Shown here: piece by piece, positions 43,132 to 54,700 of the stretch | Layout: each line of letters starts with the position of its first letter | Numbering within the stretch: the stretch's first letter is position 1 | Origin: a virus | Length of the DNA: 57,480 nt | IMG/VR virus record: IMGVR_UViG_3300008116_005699 | Span: 1 to 57,480 of that record | Direction: 5' to 3' (one strand) | Notes under the pieces: model-generated | The model's input: the letters and a program-made list of their open reading frames with translations, nothing else | Database searches by the model: none | What the model was told of the DNA's origin: nothing | Translations under genes and position numbers: made by a program

Positions 43132-46100
43132 GTGTCAACAGCAATTGTAACCAAGTATTCTACCGCGAATACTGTACCTACTGCAAACTCACTTCTTGGT
43201 GGTGAATTAGCTTATTCATTTCCTTCTGGTAATTTATTCATAGGAACTGAAGCCGGATCGTATGAAATTATTGGTGGTAGTTATTACACTAACATAATAG
43301 ATCAGAGAAGTAGTAACACTTCATCCGGAACTTTAGTTTTACGGAATGTAGATGGTGATATTAGAACTAGTGTTTTTATATCAACACAAGATGATACTCC
43401 TGGATTTATTGGAAATTTAGATGGTATTGCGGATAGAGCAAACGCACTCCATAATTCAGTTCAAATAGTTCTTTCGGGTGATGTTCAATCGAATGTATTT
43501 ACGACCTTTGGTAATACAGTTAATTTTCAAGTTGAATTAAGTACTATAGTTCCCGGTGTATCTGGTACATACGGTAATTCTACTAATATTCCTGTAATTA
43601 CAGTTGACACCAAGGGTAGAGTAACAGCTGTTTCCAATTTAGCGATTTCTGTAGCATCACAAGAACAAGCAACTGCTGCCTTTGATAAAGCTAATGCAGC
43701 AAATGTATTAGCGCAAGCAGCTTTTAATGCAGCCAATAGTTTAAGTCCCAATTTTAATCAGTCTGCATTTGATCGTGCTAATGCGGCTTTTAATTTAGCA
43801 AATTCTAGTTCTTTAGCTGCTAATACTCCTAGTTCAATTGCAAATATAGCTTTAGATTTGGCTGGACTAAGTTATATACATGCTAATGCGGCTTTTGCTG
43901 TTGCGAATACTGGAGCTAACGCAGGACAAACTGCAAATGAAGCCTACAGTTTAGTCAGTTATGTTTCAACTTCCGTAAATGCTTCGTTTGATACAGCAAA
44001 TTCAGCTTATGATGCTTCAGTAAATACAGCTAATATTGTTGTTGCTCTTGGTGAGTTAATACAGAGTTTTCAGGGAGTTGCAGTAAATGCTGAAAATATT
44101 TCAGTATCTACAAATACTTCTACTACATTAGCTTATAGACACGCCAACGCTTCATTTAATGCTGCTAATACTAAATTAAGTTTAACTGGCGGCACAATTA
44201 ATGGTAACGTATCGATTGTTGGTAATTTAAGTATATCGGGTGATGTCAATTATATTGGCACAAATCAGTTACTTATTGGCGACAATATCATCACATTAAA
44301 TGCTGATTTACCTAACAATTTAGCTCCCACTCAAAATGCTGGCATAGAAGTTGCAAGAGGTTCCTCATCAAATGTTCATATAACATGGAATGAAGTTGCA
44401 GATAGATGGACATTTACAAACGATGGTACAAACTATAGTAATTTTGCAACAGACTCAGCCGAGTCATATGCGAATGCCGCCTTTGCACAAGCTAATTCAT
44501 CATTTGCATTAGGTACTCAAGCTGGTATTAGTGTTAGTGCAGCTTTTGATAGAACCAACTCTGCATTTACAAGAACAAATTCTTCGTTTAGTCAAGCAAA
44601 TGCCTCCTATAATACGGCTAATGCAGCGTTTATACAGGCTAATACACCAAGTCATGTTGCAAACTCCGCGTCACTTTATGCCAATGCAGCGTTTGCTGCT
44701 GCGAATTCTTTAAGTCCAGAGTTCAACCAGAGTTCTTTTGATAAAGCTAATGCAGCTTTTAATTCTTCAAACTCTGTTGCTAACGTAGTAGGTTCTTATT
44801 CTAATTCAGCATACACTCATGCGAATGCGGCATTTGCTGCTGCAAATTCAATTACGTTTTCTGTAACTGACTTATATGCAAGAGCTCATTCTAATGCTGC
44901 TTATACAAATGCCAATAATACGTTAGCTGTAGCAGATTCTTCTTATACACAGGCAAACCTTGCTACTGTTATTGCTGTTGCTGCTTATGCTAAGGCGAAT
45001 AGTATTATTGATTTGGCAACAGGTCAAGCAGCTTTCGATGCTTCGAATAGTGCTGGTAATTATGCTAATTCCAGTTTTATACATTCTAATGCAGCATTTG
45101 CTTATGCAAATACTTTAGCTGCTGACTCTGTAGACTTCTTTGCTAGACCTCATGTTAATGCGGCATTTACACATGCCAATGCATCGTTTATACATGTAAA
45201 CTCCGCATTTAGTGCCGTAAATACTAAATTCTCATCTTCTGGTGGAACAATTACCGGTAATGTAATAATTAACGGTAATGTAACGATAGATGCAATTCAG
45301 GCATCACTTAGTGTATCGACTTTAAGTGTGCAAGACAATATTATTGATATTTCATCGGAGACAGTTGGTACACCTACAAATCCTGCTGGTATTAGAGTAA
45401 TTCGTGGAGATGAGGTACCCGTACAGTTTAGATGGAACGAATCATTATTAAAATGGACATTTACTAATGATGGATTTACTTATAGTAATGTAGGTTCGTC
45501 AACTGCTGAAGAATATGCTAACTCAGCTTTCTTAAAGTCCAACTCATCTTATGAGAGTCAGAATACAACAGGCATTTATGCTAACTTAGCTTTCACTCAT
45601 GCAAATTCTGCTTATGAAAGTCAGAATGTAACAGGCATTTATGCTAATTCCGCTTATTCTTTAGCTAATACTAAATTCTCATCTTCTGGTGGTACTGTAA
45701 GTGGTGATATCGTTGTTACTGGCAATTTAACAATAGTTGGTGAGACAGTTTATGCTAATACACAAACTGTATTAATCAAAGATAATATAATTACATTAAA
45801 TGCAGCAACCAATTTATTATCTCCTGCTATCTTTAATGCTGGTATAGAGGTTAATAGAGGATCATTATCAAACGTAGCTTTAATTTGGAATGAAACTGTA
45901 GACAATTGGCAGTATACGGTAGATGGAACAACCTATACAAACCTTTCTTCTGCATCGGCCGAATCTTACGCTAATGCAGCATTTGCTGCACAAAACACAA
46001 CTGCAATTTACGCCAACTCATCCTTTAGTGCAGCTAATACTGCTGACGATAAAGCTGTAACGTCTGGTAGTTATGCTAACTCTGCTTTTGTTGCTGCAAA

Positions 46101-48402
46101 TTCTTCTGGTGCTTATGCTAATGCTGCGTTTAATTCTTCGAACATAGCTTTTTCAGTTGGTGCTACATCTGGCGCTTATGCTAATGCAGCATTTGCTTTA
46201 GCCAATACGTTATCTATAAGTGCAGTTGATACTTATGCAAGACCACATGTTAACGCAGCATTTACTCATGCTAATGCATCATTTAATTTAGCTAACACCG
46301 CAAATGATACTTCTTTAAGTGGTAGTAATTATGCTAACTCGGCATTTAGTGCTGCAAATACCTCGGATTCTAAAGCTGTAACATCAGGATCATATGCTAA
46401 TGGAGCTTATACTCAAGCAAATACCGCAACTACTAATGCGGCCACTGCTGATGGTAAAGCTGTAACAGCAGGTGACTATGCTAATGGTGCGTACAGTGCT
46501 GCAAATACTTCCGATTCTAAAGCTGTAACAGCTGGCAGTTATGCTAACGGTGCTTATGATAAGGCTAATACAGCAGACACTAAAGCTGTAACATCAGGTG
46601 TTTATGCAAATTCAGCATTTACTGTTGCTAATACTGCTGATGTTAAGGCTGTAACATCTGGTTCTTATGCTAACTCAGCGTATGAACAAGCTAATACTTC
46701 AAATACCAATGCTGCAACTGCTGATTCAAAAGCAGTAACAGCCGGTAACTATGCTAATGCTGCCTTTGGATCTGCAAATACATCTGATAGCAAAGCTGTA
46801 ACGGCAGGTAACTATGCCAATTCAGCATACGGACAAGCAAACACTGCTACAACTAATGCTGCTACAGCTGATGGTAAAGCAGTAACATCCGGATCTTATG
46901 CTAACTCTGCTTTTGATACAGCTAATACTGCTGACGGTAAAGCTGTAACATCTGGTAATTACGCTAACTCTGCTTATGGTCAGGCCAACACCGCAACTAC
47001 AAATGCTTCTACTGCTGACAGTAAAGCAGTAACAGCTGGCGATTATGCTAATTCTGCTTACAGTCAAGCTAATACATCGGATAGTAAAGCGGTAAGTGCA
47101 GGATCTTATGCTAATGGAGCTTATACTCAAGCTAATACCGCAACTACTAATGCAGCTACAGCTGATGATAAAGCGATAAGTGCTGGATTATACGCCAATT
47201 CTGCGTTCACTGCTGCTAATACTGCTGACAGTAAAGCATCAAGTGCAGGATCTTATGCTAATGGAGCCTATACTCAAGCAAATACCGCAACTACAAATGC
47301 GGCTACTGCTGACAGTAAAGCGACAAGTGCTGGACTATACGCCAATTCAGCATTTGGTGCGGCTAATACCAAGTTCTCATCTTCAGGTGGTACCGTAAGT
47401 GGTGATGTAATCATTACTGGTAATGTAACAATTCAAGGAAATACCGCCGAATTTAGTGTACCACATTTCATTGTTCAAGATGGCATAATTGAAGTTAATG
47501 TTGAACAGATAGGAAATAATCCCGTAGAAAACGCTGGTTTAAGAGCCATGCGTGGAGATTTAAATCCAACATTAATTTTATGGAATGAAACGAATGATAG
47601 TTGGTCGTTTACAAATGATGGATTAAATTATAGTAATATTGCTTCACAATCAGCAGAAAGTTATGCTAATGCAGCATTCAGTTCTGCCAATACGGCCAAC
47701 AGTAATGCTATAAGTGCAGGCAGTTACGCTAATTCAGCTTATGCTTTAGCTAATACTATATCTTCTGGCGCAATTGATAACTACGCTAGACCACATGTTA
47801 ATGCAGCATTTACACATGCTAATTCATCTTTTGATGCTGCAAATACTGCCGACTCTAAAGCTGTAACAGCTGGTAGCTATGCCAATAGTGCATTTGGTGT
47901 TGCTAATACTAAGTTAAGCACATCAGGAGGCACAATCTCTGGTGATTTAAGTGTTACTGGTAATTTGACGGTATTAGGTAATGCTACTTCTATAGCTGTT
48001 TCAAGTATAAAAATAGATGATTCTTTAATTCAATTAGCTGCTAATAATGAATCGTCCGATACGATTGATATAGGTTTCTTTGGTCATTATAGCCCAGATG
48101 CTGGCGTGTCTAAAAAACATACTGGTTTATTCCGTGACGCTAATGATGGTCGTTATTATCTATTTTACAATTATGAAGATCCTAGTTTCGAAACTCTATC
48201 GCCGAATAATGTAATTGATGTTGCTAATTCTACTTTTAGAGTTGCTAATTTAACTGCAAACGTCATTACAGATGTAATATCAATTCGTGGATATGATCCA
48301 ATTAATTATACAAATACTGTTTATACTCATGCAAATGCATCTTACTCTGCAGCAAATACTGCTATATCCGACGCTTTAGCCTTTGCCATTGCACTAGGAT
48401 AA
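43132..48402 (+). CDS. Giant modular tail fibre protein 1
   Basis: The product has 1756 residues and starts with GTG right after the preceding stop. The N-terminal segment 'NSLLGGELAYSFPSGNLFIG' is a common start of phage fibres. The rest alternates Ala-rich heptad repeats (for example YANSAYG/QANTATT/NAATADG/KAVTAGS) with five globular modules at about bases 44174-44460, 45227-45505, 45671-45955, 47371-47655 and 47912-48320. Four have the frame 'SGGTxxGxxxxxGN(L/V)T' ... 'AGIxxxRG' ... 'WNE' ... 'FTNDG'. The last has the different 'GFFGHYSPDAG' ... 'HTGLFRDANDG' ... 'YLFYNYEDPSF' type. A long helical trimer with globular knobs is likely. The last module has a near copy in the next giant ORF. 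Confidence 0.88.
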   Translation: MSTAIVTKYSTANTVPTANSLLGGELAYSFPSGNLFIGTEAGSYEIIGGSYYTNIIDQRSSNTSSGTLVLRNVDGDIRTSVFISTQDDTPGFIGNLDGIADRANALHNSVQIVLSGDVQSNVFTTFGNTVNFQVELSTIVPGVSGTYGNSTNIPVITVDTKGRVTAVSNLAISVASQEQATAAFDKANAANVLAQAAFNAANSLSPNFNQSAFDRANAAFNLANSSSLAANTPSSIANIALDLAGLSYIHANAAFAVANTGANAGQTANEAYSLVSYVSTSVNASFDTANSAYDASVNTANIVVALGELIQSFQGVAVNAENISVSTNTSTTLAYRHANASFNAANTKLSLTGGTINGNVSIVGNLSISGDVNYIGTNQLLIGDNIITLNADLPNNLAPTQNAGIEVARGSSSNVHITWNEVADRWTFTNDGTNYSNFATDSAESYANAAFAQANSSFALGTQAGISVSAAFDRTNSAFTRTNSSFSQANASYNTANAAFIQANTPSHVANSASLYANAAFAAANSLSPEFNQSSFDKANAAFNSSNSVANVVGSYSNSAYTHANAAFAAANSITFSVTDLYARAHSNAAYTNANNTLAVADSSYTQANLATVIAVAAYAKANSIIDLATGQAAFDASNSAGNYANSSFIHSNAAFAYANTLAADSVDFFARPHVNAAFTHANASFIHVNSAFSAVNTKFSSSGGTITGNVIINGNVTIDAIQASLSVSTLSVQDNIIDISSETVGTPTNPAGIRVIRGDEVPVQFRWNESLLKWTFTNDGFTYSNVGSSTAEEYANSAFLKSNSSYESQNTTGIYANLAFTHANSAYESQNVTGIYANSAYSLANTKFSSSGGTVSGDIVVTGNLTIVGETVYANTQTVLIKDNIITLNAATNLLSPAIFNAGIEVNRGSLSNVALIWNETVDNWQYTVDGTTYTNLSSASAESYANAAFAAQNTTAIYANSSFSAANTADDKAVTSGSYANSAFVAANSSGAYANAAFNSSNIAFSVGATSGAYANAAFALANTLSISAVDTYARPHVNAAFTHANASFNLANTANDTSLSGSNYANSAFSAANTSDSKAVTSGSYANGAYTQANTATTNAATADGKAVTAGDYANGAYSAANTSDSKAVTAGSYANGAYDKANTADTKAVTSGVYANSAFTVANTADVKAVTSGSYANSAYEQANTSNTNAATADSKAVTAGNYANAAFGSANTSDSKAVTAGNYANSAYGQANTATTNAATADGKAVTSGSYANSAFDTANTADGKAVTSGNYANSAYGQANTATTNASTADSKAVTAGDYANSAYSQANTSDSKAVSAGSYANGAYTQANTATTNAATADDKAISAGLYANSAFTAANTADSKASSAGSYANGAYTQANTATTNAATADSKATSAGLYANSAFGAANTKFSSSGGTVSGDVIITGNVTIQGNTAEFSVPHFIVQDGIIEVNVEQIGNNPVENAGLRAMRGDLNPTLILWNETNDSWSFTNDGLNYSNIASQSAESYANAAFSSANTANSNAISAGSYANSAYALANTISSGAIDNYARPHVNAAFTHANSSFDAANTADSKAVTAGSYANSAFGVANTKLSTSGGTISGDLSVTGNLTVLGNATSIAVSSIKIDDSLIQLAANNESSDTIDIGFFGHYSPDAGVSKKHTGLFRDANDGRYYLFYNYEDPSFETLSPNNVIDVANSTFRVANLTANVITDVISIRGYDPINYTNTVYTHANASYSAANTAISDALAFAIALG
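46320..47370 (+). repeat. Dense Ala-heptad repeat tract in fibre 1
   Basis: About 350 residues made of 21- and 28-residue units built on the seven-residue pattern x-A-x-x-A-x-x, such as YANSAFG-AANTADS-KAVTAGS. Ala recurs at spacings 3 and 4 without interruption over many heptads. The DNA shows the same period of 21 bases with synonymous differences between copies. Confidence 0.85.
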
Positions 48403-48405
48403 ATA
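48398..48405 (+). promoter_or_regulatory. Late-promoter-like motif GATAAATA
   Basis: GATAAATA matches NATAAATA exactly and overlaps the stop codon of fibre 1. The next ATG lies 20 bases downstream with GAGG at 48415-48418, so a short-leader late transcript is possible. Overlap with a TAA stop makes chance occurrence likely enough to keep confidence low. Confidence 0.38.
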
Positions 48406-48425
48406 TTGTTTATTGAGGAAAATAA

Positions 48426-48749
48426 ATGGCAAATACGTTTAAAAATAGTTTTTCACAAAGTGTAGGTCAAACTTCAGACACAATTTATACTGCTACTGGT
48501 GTTCAAGCCACCGTTATAGGTATGAGTGTTGCGAATGTTACTCAGGCAGATGTAAAAGCAAATGTTTTTGTTACTTCTTCCGGAACAGATTATTTCTTAG
48601 TTAAAAGTGCATTGATAGAACCTGGTAGTGCATTAGTTCCTATTGGAGGAGATCAAAAATTGGTTTTAGAGTCTGGTGACTTAATTAAAGTTCAATCAGA
48701 TACATCTTCTTCTTTAGATGTAATCTTAAGCGTATTAGAAATAAGCTAA
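48426..48749 (+). CDS. Small conserved virion structural protein
   Basis: The product has 107 residues. 'TATGVQATVIGMSVANVTQ' and 'LVPIGGDQKLVLESGDLIKV' with a terminal 'DVILSVLEIS' match a small beta-rich protein commonly found near fibre and neck genes of T4-like marine phages. It has no membrane or catalytic motif. The place between two giant fibre ORFs suggests a fibre-joint or knob role. Function is inferred from family context. Confidence 0.75.
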   Translation: MANTFKNSFSQSVGQTSDTIYTATGVQATVIGMSVANVTQADVKANVFVTSSGTDYFLVKSALIEPGSALVPIGGDQKLVLESGDLIKVQSDTSSSLDVILSVLEIS

Positions 48750-48750
48750 C

Positions 48751-51700
48751 ATGACATATTCTTATATTGGCAATCAGTCTACTTCCAATCAACTTAATAA
48801 AGTTAAAACTGAAGCTAACTCAGCATTTAGTGCTGCAAATTCTTCAGGTTCTTATGCTAACTCAGCATTTAGTGCTGCCAATACAGCCGACAGTAAGGCT
48901 GTAACATCTGGATTATATGCTAATTCAGCCTACGCTTTAGCTAATACTGTATCCTCTGGTGCAATCGATAATTATGCTAGACCACATGCTAACGCTGCAT
49001 TTGAGGTAGCTAACAGTAGTTCTTCTTATTCTAATTCTGCATTTTTAGCAGCCAATACATCAGACAGTAAAGCTGTTACGGCTGGTTCTTATGCTAACTC
49101 TGCTTATGGTCAAGCAAACACTGCCACAACTAATGCTGCTACGGCCGATACTAAAGCTGTAGATGCTGGTAATTACGCTAATTCAGCGTTTGGTATTGCC
49201 AACACAGCAAATGTCAATTCTATTTCTGCTGGCAGTTATGCTAACTCTGCTTATACTCAAGCAAATACCGCAACTACAAATGCTGCTACAGCTGATGGTA
49301 AAGCAGTAACAGCTGGCAGTTATGCTAACTCATCCTTCAGTGCAGCTAATACTGCTGACGGTAAAGCTGTAACATCTGGATCATACGCTAACTCAGCATT
49401 TGCAACAGCTAATACTGTTGATGATAAAGTATCAACATCTGGATCATACGCTAACTCAGCATTTGGTGCTGCCAATACAGCGGATACTAAAGCAGTAAAC
49501 GCTGGATCATATGCTAATGCTGCCTTTGGTCAGGCTAATACAGCCACAACTAATGCGGCTACGGCCGATAGTAAGGCTGTTAGTGCTGGTAATTATGCTA
49601 ACGCAGCATTTGATGTTGCTAACACTGCTGATGGTAAAGCTGTAACAGCTGGATCGTATGCTAATTCGGCATATGTTCAGGCTAATACAGCTACTACTAA
49701 TGCGGCCACTGCTGACAGTAAAGCAGTAAGTGCTGGAGAATATGCTAACTCATCTTTTGGTGCAGCTAATACTGCTGATAGTAAAGCTGTAACAGCTGGT
49801 AATTACGCTAACTCAGCATTTGGTTCTGCAAACACCGCAGACGCTAAGGCTGTAACATCTGGATTATATGCTAATGCAGCCTATGCTTTAGCTAATACTA
49901 TATCTTCTGGTGCAATTGATAACTATGCTAGACCTCATGCTAATGCTGCATTTGAGGTAGCTAATTCAGCTTCCAGTTATGCTAACAATGCATTTGCTTC
50001 TGCTAACACGGCCGATAGTAAAGCAGTAACATCTGGTAGCTATGCTAACTCAGCATTTAGTGCTGCCAATAACAAATATTCTTCCTCTGGTGGTACTATT
50101 ACAGGAGATGTTGTTGTTACTGGTAATTTGACAGTAAGTGGAACTCAGACTATTATTAATACTGAGACATTAAATCTTGCTGACAATCTAATTGACCTCA
50201 ATAGTAACTTTACATCGGGAGCACCTACTGAAAATGCCGGTATAAGAATTATACGCGGTGATGAGTTGCCCGTACAATTGAGATGGAATGAAACTGTAGA
50301 TCAATGGCAATTTACTGTTGATGGATCTAATTATAATAACATAGCTTCACAATCAGTAGAAAGTTATGCTAACTCAGCCTTTGGTACTGCTAATACAGTA
50401 GACAGTAAAGCAGTAACAGCTGGCAGTTATGCTAATTCCGCTTTTGGTACTGCTAATACAGCTACTGCAAATGCTGCTACAGCTGATGGTAAAGCAGTAA
50501 CAGCTGGCAGTTATGCTAATAGTGCTTTTGCTGCTGCGAATACTGTTTTAAGTGGTTCAGTTGACAACTATGCTAGACCTCATGCTAATGCAGCATTTGA
50601 GGTAGCTAATAGTTCCTCTGTTTATGCTAATTCGGCTTACGGTCAGGCTAATACCGCAACTACCAATGCGGCTACTGCTGACAGTAAAGCGATAAGTGCT
50701 GGCAGTTATGCTAATTCAGCATTTAGTTCTTCTAACACCGCCACAACAAATGCTGCTACTGCTGACAGTAAAGCAGTAAGTGCTGGAGAATATGCTAACT
50801 CTGCTTACGGTCAAGCTAACACCGCAATCACTAATGCTGCTACTGCCGATTCTAAAGCTGTATCAGCAAGTGACTATGCTAATGGTGCATTTAATACTGC
50901 GAATAGTGGTTCGAGTTATGCTAATTCAGCATTTTTAACATCCAATACTGCTGATAGTAAAGCTGTAACATCTGGTAATTATGCTAATGCAGCCTTTGCT
51001 TTAGCTAACACAGTATCAAGTGGATCGGTTGATAACTACGCTAGACCACATGCTAACGCAGCATTTGAGGTAGCTAATTCAGCTTCCAGTTATGCTAACG
51101 GTGCATTTGCTTCTGCTAACACGGCCGATAGTAAAGCAGTAAGTGCTGGTAATTACGCTAACTCGGCTTATACTCAAGCAAATACTGCTACGACTAATGC
51201 TGCAACTGCTGATGGTAAAGCAACAAGTGCTGGTTCATATGCTAATTCAGCTTATACTCAAGCAAACACTGCTACGACTAATGCTGCAACTGCTGATGAT
51301 AAAGCAACAAGTGCTGGTTCATATGCTAACTCCGCATTTAGTTCTTCTAATACTAAATTCTCATCTTCTGGTGGTACTATTACAGGAGATATTGTCGTTA
51401 CTGGTAATTTAACGGTAAGTGGAACTAGAACGATAGTAGATACAGAAATTGTAACTATAGCTGATAATTTAATTGATCTTAACAGTAATTTTGTTACCGG
51501 TACTCCTACTGAAAATGGTGGCATAAGGGTTATCCGAGGTGATGAAGTACCTGTACAATTAAGATGGAATGAAAGTGCAAAATATTGGCAGTTCAGTAAT
51601 GATGGTGTATCATATTCAAATGTAGCTTCTCAAATATCTGAACAATATGCCAACTCGGCATTTGCAACTGCTAACTCCGCTGATAGTAAAATAACTACAG

Positions 51701-54700
51701 TAGGTAACTATGCTAACTCGGCATTTGGTGCTGCTAATACATCAGACAGTAAAGCTGTAACAGCTGGATCGTATGCTAACTCTGCTTATGGTCAAGCAAA
51801 TACAGCAACTACGAATGCTGCTACGGCCGATACTAAAGCTGTAACAGCTGGCAGTTATGCTAATGCAGCCTTTGCTTTAGCTAATACAGTATCAAGTGGT
51901 TCGGTTGATAATTATGCTAGACCACATGCTAATGCTGCATTCAATACTGCTAATAGTGGATCAAGTTATGCTAACTCTGCATTTGGTGCAGCTAATACTG
52001 CTGACTCTAAAGCAGTAACATCTGGTAATTACGCTAACTCAGCTTATGGTCAGGCTAATACAGCAACTACGAATGCTGCTACTGCTGACGGTAAAGCAGT
52101 AACAGCTGGATTGTATGCTAATGGTGCGTACAGTGCAGCTAATACTGCTGACGATAAAGCAATAACATCAGGATCATATGCCAATTCAGCATATGGACAA
52201 GCAAATACAGCAACTACCAATGCGGCCACTGCTGACAGTAAAGCAGTAACGGCAGGAGACTATGCTAACTCATCCTTCAGTGCAGCTAATACTGCTGACG
52301 GTAAAGCTGTAACAGCTGGTAATTACGCTAACTCAGCCTATGGTCAAGCAAACACCGCAAACACCAATGCTGCAACTGCTGATGGTAAAGCAGTAACAGC
52401 TGGCAGTTATGCTAATAGTGCTTTTGCAGCTGCCAATAATGCGGTAGATACTTGGGTTAGAGATGCTGCCAATAGTGCATCTAGTTATGCTAATTCAGCA
52501 TTTGGCGCAGCGAATACATCTGACAGTAAAGCTGTAACAGCTGGCAGTTATGCTAACTCATCATTTACAAAAGCAAATTCTGCTTATGACTTAGCTTCAG
52601 CTGTAGCGGCAAATGGTAATTTTATATTGAGTGTTAAAAATGACACTTTTGTTGGAACGGGTTCTTGTACAACTTTTCAATTATCAACAACTCCTGCAAA
52701 TGAAGATTATACTTTAATTACTATAGAAGGTGTCACTCAATTAAAATCTTCTTATAGTTTATCTGCTGCAAATGTTATATTTTCTGAAGCGCCAAAGTTA
52801 AGTGATAATATTGATGTATTAGTATTTTCTTCTGATGTTAATCCTTCATTTGGTGCAGCCAACTCAGCAGGACTTTATGCTAATGCTGCCTTTGCTTTAG
52901 CTAATGCAGTTTCGAGTGGTTCTGTTGATGCTTATGCCAGACCTCATGCTAATGCTGCCTTTGATGTAGCTAACAGTGCTTCTGGTTATGCCAATTCAGC
53001 ATTTGGTGCAGCTAATACTGCAACTACTAATGCGGCCACTGCTGACAGCAAAGCTGTAACAGCGGGTAGTTATGCCAACTCAGCATTTAATACTGCGAAT
53101 AATAACGTATCAAATACTGGCGGCACAATCTCTGGCGATTTAAGTATTACTGGCAATTTAACAGTATTTGGCAATGCAACCTCAATTGCAGTCTCTAGTA
53201 TAAAAATAGATGATTCTTTAATTCAGTTAGCTGCTAATAATGAATCTGATGCAATTGATATCGGGTTTTTTGGACATTATAGTACTGATGCTGGAGTAAC
53301 TCAGAAACATACTGGTTTATTCCGTGATGCTACCGATGGTCGTTATTATTTGTTTTACAATTACGAAGATGCCAGTTTCGATACACTAACACCGAATAAT
53401 GTAATTGATGTTGCTAATTCTACTTTTAGAGTTGCCAATTTAACTGCGAATATTGTTACGGATGTAATATCAATTCGTGGATATGATCCAATTAATTATA
53501 CTAATTCTGCTTTTAATGCAGCAAATACAGCAGATAGTAAAGCAGTATCAGCTGGTAGTTATTCTAACGCAGCATTTGAGGCAGCTAATAGTTCTTCTGG
53601 TTATGCTAATTCAGCTTATGGCCAAGCAAACACTGCCACAACTAATGCTGCGACTGCTGATGGTAAAGCTGTAACAGCTGGCATTTATGCTAATGCTGCG
53701 TTTGCTTTAGCTAATACAATCTCAAGTGGTTCAGTTGACAACTATGCTAGACCACATGCTAATGCTGCATTTGAGGTAGCTAATTCAGCTTCCAGTTATG
53801 CTAACGGTGCATTTGGTGTGGCTAATACAGCAGATAGTAAAGCCGTAAGTGCGGGACTTTATGCTAATGCAGCATTTGGTACTGCTAATTCAGCTTCAAG
53901 TTATGCTAACTCAGCATTTGGTACTGCTAATACGGCAGATGCTAACGCTGGAACTGCTGATAGTAAAGCTGTAACAGCTGGTAACTATGCTAACTCTGCA
54001 TTTAGTGTTGCTAATACGTCAGACAGTAAAGCTGTAACAGCTGGCAGTTATGCTAATGCAGCCTTTGCTTTAGCTAATACAGTTTCAAGTGGTTCAGTTG
54101 ACAACTATGCTAGACCACATGCTAATGCAGCATTTGAGGTAGCTAACAGTGCTTCTGGTTATGCTAACTCAGCTTATGGTCAAGCTAATACATCAGACAG
54201 TAAAGCAACGAGTGCTGGCAGTTATGCTAACTCAGCTTATGGTCAGGCTAATACAGCTACTACCAATGCTGCGACTGCTGATCAGAAAGCAGTTACTTCG
54301 GGTTCTTATGCTAATTCTGCATTTGATACTGCTAATACAGCCACAACTAATGCTTCTAATGCCAACAGTAATGCTTTAATTGCTGGATCGTATGCTAACT
54401 CAGCATTTGCTGCTGCTAACAATGCTACAGACACATGGGTAAGAAATGCTGCTAATGCAGCTTCCAGTTATGCCAATTCAGCATTTGGTACTGCAAATAC
54501 ATCGGATTCTAAGTCTCAATCCGCAAGTTTGTATGCTAATGCTGCTTTTGCTTTAGCTAATACACTATCTTCAGGTAATGTAGATCAGTATGCTAGAGAC
54601 CTATCTAATGCAGCATCATTACATTCAAATACCGCATTTAATTTTGCAAATACTTTAATAGGAACTGGAACATCAATAGTTGGTTATGTAGATGAGTTTT

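Noticed and set aside
46822-47130. Minus-strand and other-frame open frames in the giant fibres (also 51143-51412, 53477-53674, 54149-54379, 56510-56728)
   Set aside because: They mirror the 21-base period of the coding repeats and give Leu/Met/Gln- or Ser/Ile/Cys-rich nonsense repeats.
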